Source of the DNA: an uncultured Eubacterium sp.
GTDB taxonomy: Bacteria > Bacillota > Clostridia > Lachnospirales > Lachnospiraceae
Length of the DNA: 64,000 nucleotides
Assembly: GCA_910580075.1 (NCBI GenBank)
Contig: CAJTVR010000007.1
Coordinates: forward strand, 21,189 to 85,188
Direction: 5' to 3'
Shown: positions 61,292 to 64,000 of the stretch, in pieces
Position numbering within the stretch: position 1 is the stretch's first letter
Layout of the letters: every line of letters starts with the position of its first letter
Program-made: the position numbers and the translations under genes
Notes under the pieces: generated by a model
Told to the model about the DNA's origin: nothing
The model's database searches: none
Seen by the model: the letters and a program-made list of their open reading frames with translations, nothing else

Positions 61292-61399
61292 TTTTATAAT
61301 TGTATTAAAATGTTTCCAGCTATGTAAGTGACAGACGTTTCTGCGATATCTGCTGCAGCGCAGTCAGGCTGTTTGATCTGATTTTGAAAGGGGAAAAAT

Positions 61400-62680
61400 A
61401 TGGCTGAAGCAAAGAAGAGTCATATAGAAACGATCACTCTGGAACAGGTTCCGGAAAGTGAGAAAAAGAGCTGGCCTTCGATTGCCTTTATCTGGGCTGG
61501 AAATGTTATTTGTGTGCCTGCGCTCATGATAGGCTCCATGGTTTCTGCCGGACTGGATTTCAAAAGTTCGATCATGGCTATGCTAATCGGTTACGGGATT
61601 GTAGTAGCGCTGATGATGCTGATCGCGGCTCAGTCTGCCCAGACAGGCAGGCCGACAACAGTTGCAGTATCCAGGGCACTGGGGGACCAGGGTTCGCAGT
61701 ATACGCTTTCTCTTATTGTTGCATTGTCTATGATTGGCTGGTATGCTTACCAGACGATTGTTTGTGCCTCGTCTTTCTGCATGCTGATGCAGTCTGGTTT
61801 TGGTATAGAATTTCCAGAATGGCTTTCCTGTATAATCTGGGGTGCACTGATGCTGATTACAGCGTTCTATGGCATCGGGCTGACAAATGTATTAAATGTA
61901 ATCAGTGTGCCGCTGCTGTTTGTTTTTTTAATTTATGGTGTTTCAATTGTACTTGGAGACGGCGGTGCTGCAGTATTATCCGCTTATCAGCCGTCTGGCG
62001 AAGGCGGGATGATAGCCGGCGTTACGATTTCAGTCGGCGGTTTTATTTCGGGAGCGGCTACCTGCGGGGATTATAACCGCTACAGCAAAGATGGAAAAAG
62101 TGCGGCGCTGTCCTGTCTGTTTGGGGTCATTCCGGCAGGCGTAGGTGCTCTGGCATGCGGTGCGGTACTTTCGATCTGTTCCGGCGATTCGGATATCACA
62201 GTTATGTTTGCAAATATTGGACTGCCAGTCGCAGGCATGCTTGTGCTGATCCTTGCTACATGGACAACCAATGTAGGGAATGCGTATTCTGCAGGCATTG
62301 CTGTTGTAAATATTTTTAAGATGAAGGATGATAAGAGAGCTGTTGTGACGGCAGTCTGCGGCATCATAGGTATTCTGCTGTCTTTAGGCGGCATTGTTTA
62401 TTATTTTGTAGATTTTCTGTCGCTGCTTAGTTATCTGATTACGCCGATCTGTGCGGTACTGATTGCAGATTACTGGGTTATCGGCCATGGGAAAAGCGAG
62501 GGCTGGGAACCGTTTCCGGGTGTGAACTGGCTTGGGATCACAGCATGGATCTGCGGTGCGCTGGTTACGTATTTTGACAGGTTTTTTATTCCGGAACTGG
62601 TCGGTATTGCTGTGACGGTTGCTGTATACTGGATTTTGTGTACAGTGGTGAAAAATCCAAAGTATAATCCGTTTGCATGA
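61400..62680 (+). CDS. NCS1-family permease (cytosine/purine/hydantoin type)
   Basis: A 426-aa transporter with 12 hydrophobic segments. The family pattern is clear: WPSIAFIWAGNVICVPALMI, the helix-3 region ALGDQGSQYTLSLIVALSMI, and FISGAATCGDYNRYSKDGKS. NCS1 carriers import nucleobases or hydantoins with sodium or protons; this resembles the CodB branch. aaagggg precedes ATG. The DUF917 gene 116 bp downstream, on the same strand, probably acts on the imported compound. Confidence 0.9.
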   Translation: MAEAKKSHIETITLEQVPESEKKSWPSIAFIWAGNVICVPALMIGSMVSAGLDFKSSIMAMLIGYGIVVALMMLIAAQSAQTGRPTTVAVSRALGDQGSQYTLSLIVALSMIGWYAYQTIVCASSFCMLMQSGFGIEFPEWLSCIIWGALMLITAFYGIGLTNVLNVISVPLLFVFLIYGVSIVLGDGGAAVLSAYQPSGEGGMIAGVTISVGGFISGAATCGDYNRYSKDGKSAALSCLFGVIPAGVGALACGAVLSICSGDSDITVMFANIGLPVAGMLVLILATWTTNVGNAYSAGIAVVNIFKMKDDKRAVVTAVCGIIGILLSLGGIVYYFVDFLSLLSYLITPICAVLIADYWVIGHGKSEGWEPFPGVNWLGITAWICGALVTYFDRFFIPELVGIAVTVAVYWILCTVVKNPKYNPFA

Positions 62681-62796
62681 CAGCATTAGAGCGTCAGCAT
62701 GAAAATTTCGGATCAGAAAATATGGGCATGAAATATTCATTTCAATTATTTTAGCAGATAAATTAGCAAAAATTATAGAAAGTATGAGGGGCAGAC

Positions 62797-63930
62797 ATGG
62801 CAAGAGAGTTAAGACGCAGAGAATTAACCAGTATCGTCTACGGTTCCAGTTTTTTTGGCGGCGGAGGCGGCGGGGCCAGTGAAGAGGGGCTGGCGCTGAT
62901 TGAGGCGATGTACGAAGAGGATGCGGATGCATCAATCCGGATGATTGACATTTCAGAGATGGAAGATAGTCCCAGCGTTGTTTCCACTATGGTGGCAGCA
63001 CTCGGTTCACCAGTGGCTACAAAAGGAAAAACATTTCAAAAAGAGTCTGTGAATGCAATAAAAGGCATGGGTGAAGAAGCCAGGTTTCAGGGCAGGGAGC
63101 TGAAATATGTGTATTCAGGAGAAATGGGCGGCGGGAATACAATGCTTCCGCTGTACGCTGCATGGAAATGCGGTCTTCCTGTTCTGGATACGGACGGAAA
63201 CGGAAGGGCTGTTCCGGAACTGAACACAGGACTGCTTCCGATTCACGGTATTCCGACAAGCCCGGTAATACTGGCCAGCGAAGCAGGAGATACCATAGCG
63301 GCGCGGACAGAAGATCCGATGGACTGTGGCGGATGCGAGAAAATCGCAAGATACATGTGCCAGGCATTTGACCAGGGAATTGGCATAGCAGCGTGGATGA
63401 TGGACCGCAGACAGCATTTACAGGCATCTGCAGTCGGGCAGATGACGCTTGCTATAGAAACCGGTGATATTCTGATGAATACGCCGTCAGCAGATGCAGT
63501 TGAAATGCTGCAGAAATACTTTTCCGAAAAAAAGATTCCGTTTGAGGCGGCTGTTAAGTCTGGAACTATTACAGACATTAAAATTACATCCGCTGGCGGA
63601 TTTGATACAGGTATAACAACAGTCCGGTCAGACGACGGCGGTATTTACCAGGTAATATTCCAGAATGAAAACCTTTATGTGCAGACAGAAGGGAAGACGA
63701 TTGTAACTGTTCCAAGCATTATTTCTATGCTGGATTTGAGTGAAGAAAAGATGGCAGTTCCTGTGTCAAACAGCGAAACTTTTGTCGGGCAGAGGATTGC
63801 TCTGACACAGACAAAAGCGAATGAACGCTGGTATGATCTGCCGCAGGGATACAGCTGCTGGGATGAGGTGCTTGTCAGCGCTGGTTATAAAGATGTGAAG
63901 CCGGAAGTGAAGTTCTGGGATAGGGGATAG
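62797..63930 (+). CDS. DUF917 family protein (hydantoinase-associated type)
   Basis: A 377-aa cytoplasmic protein. The N-terminal segment YGSSFFGGGGGGASEEGLAL is the glycine-rich DUF917 hallmark; GEMGGGNTMLPLYAAWKCGL and DTDGNGRAVPELNTGL follow. DUF917 proteins accompany hydantoinase/oxoprolinase-like genes and nucleobase permeases; the reaction is not established. ATG 62797 follows tatgaggggcag. Together with the NCS1 permease it suggests uptake and use of a hydantoin- or pyrimidine-like compound. Confidence 0.85.
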   Translation: MARELRRRELTSIVYGSSFFGGGGGGASEEGLALIEAMYEEDADASIRMIDISEMEDSPSVVSTMVAALGSPVATKGKTFQKESVNAIKGMGEEARFQGRELKYVYSGEMGGGNTMLPLYAAWKCGLPVLDTDGNGRAVPELNTGLLPIHGIPTSPVILASEAGDTIAARTEDPMDCGGCEKIARYMCQAFDQGIGIAAWMMDRRQHLQASAVGQMTLAIETGDILMNTPSADAVEMLQKYFSEKKIPFEAAVKSGTITDIKITSAGGFDTGITTVRSDDGGIYQVIFQNENLYVQTEGKTIVTVPSIISMLDLSEEKMAVPVSNSETFVGQRIALTQTKANERWYDLPQGYSCWDEVLVSAGYKDVKPEVKFWDRG

Positions 63931-63935
63931 ATTTC

Positions 63936-64000
63936 CCGGACGCCGGGGCGGAGAAACTTTTTCCTTTTTCTGTTCCGCCTGCGAACAGTAAGAAATTCTA
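63936..64000. repeat. Fold-back dispersed repeat, cut by the window end (R9)
   Basis: ccggacgccggggcggagaa, actttttcctttttctgttc, cgcctgcgaacagtaagaaa: a well-conserved left arm starting 5 bp after the DUF917 stop; the rest lies beyond the window. Confidence 0.9.

Noticed and set aside
61292..61399. Purine riboswitch before the NCS1 permease
   Set aside because: The leader lacks the conserved loop-loop and junction sequences of purine aptamers.

Overview
This window looks like a chromosome segment from a gut Lachnospiraceae (Blautia-like Clostridia). That is inferred from moderate GC, strong GGAGG-type ribosome binding sites, a Bacillus/Clostridia-type iron-sulfur PurF, a SpoVB-like flippase, split transketolase genes, ECF vitamin uptake and many carbohydrate cassettes. 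No prophage, plasmid, CRISPR array or complete insertion sequence was seen; the only RNA genes recognised are one tRNA-Leu and a cobalamin riboswitch.

Layout. 0-8.4 kb: end of a DUF5685 gene, a J-domain protein, a MarR-MATE efflux unit, a frameshifted Rpn-type nuclease gene, an alpha-galactosidase-like hydrolase, a SpoVB-like flippase and a NifS-like cysteine desulfurase. 8.4-13.6 kb: a vitamin B12 block, with metH (cobalamin-dependent methionine synthase) behind a tandem-repeat leader, an orphan 61-aa protein behind a folded leader RNA, and a divergent riboswitch-controlled operon for a transcobalamin-like lipoprotein plus an ECF substrate-binding membrane subunit. 13.8-23 kb: tRNA-Leu, RecQ, an AAA-ATPase/PD-(D/E)XK protein, a secreted Ig-like protein, a nitrilase-family amidase, and a graveyard of broken small genes. 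23.9-27.9 kb: purC-purF-purB. 28-31.5 kb: flavin reductase, an orphan stress-type protein and topB.

32-38.4 kb: sugar cassette 1, with a LacI regulator, an L-fucose-isomerase-family enzyme, a two-subunit transketolase and an FGGY kinase; the combination resembles apiose/apulose-4-phosphate catabolism. 38.7-48 kb: sugar cassette 2 for alpha-glucans, with a LacI regulator, a maltose-type ABC importer (substrate-binding and MalF genes both frameshifted as read), glycogen debranching enzyme and GH31 alpha-glucosidase. 48.9-52.3 kb: DUF3737 protein, XRE-type membrane regulator, small unknown genes. 52.4-59.3 kb: sugar cassette 3, L-rhamnose catabolism (AraC regulator, rhaB, rhaA, rhaD, lactaldehyde reductase), interrupted by a fragment of an AAA ATPase. 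59.6-64 kb: DUF3788, DUF2804, an NCS1 nucleobase/hydantoin-type permease and a DUF917 protein.

The most striking non-genic content is repetitive DNA. (1) A dispersed fold-back element of about 290 bp with GC-rich ends (ccggacgcc...ggcgtccgg) occurs at least nine times as full, core-deleted or decayed copies. (2) A second, approximately 90 bp palindromic MITE-like element occurs twice. (3) Several intergenic regions hold tandem arrays with units of about 58-63 bp, one with higher-order organisation. (4) Two genes are broken exactly at poly-G runs of 9 and 8, which could be phase variation or homopolymer read errors. All functional statements rest on reading the sequence and family knowledge; no database search was run.
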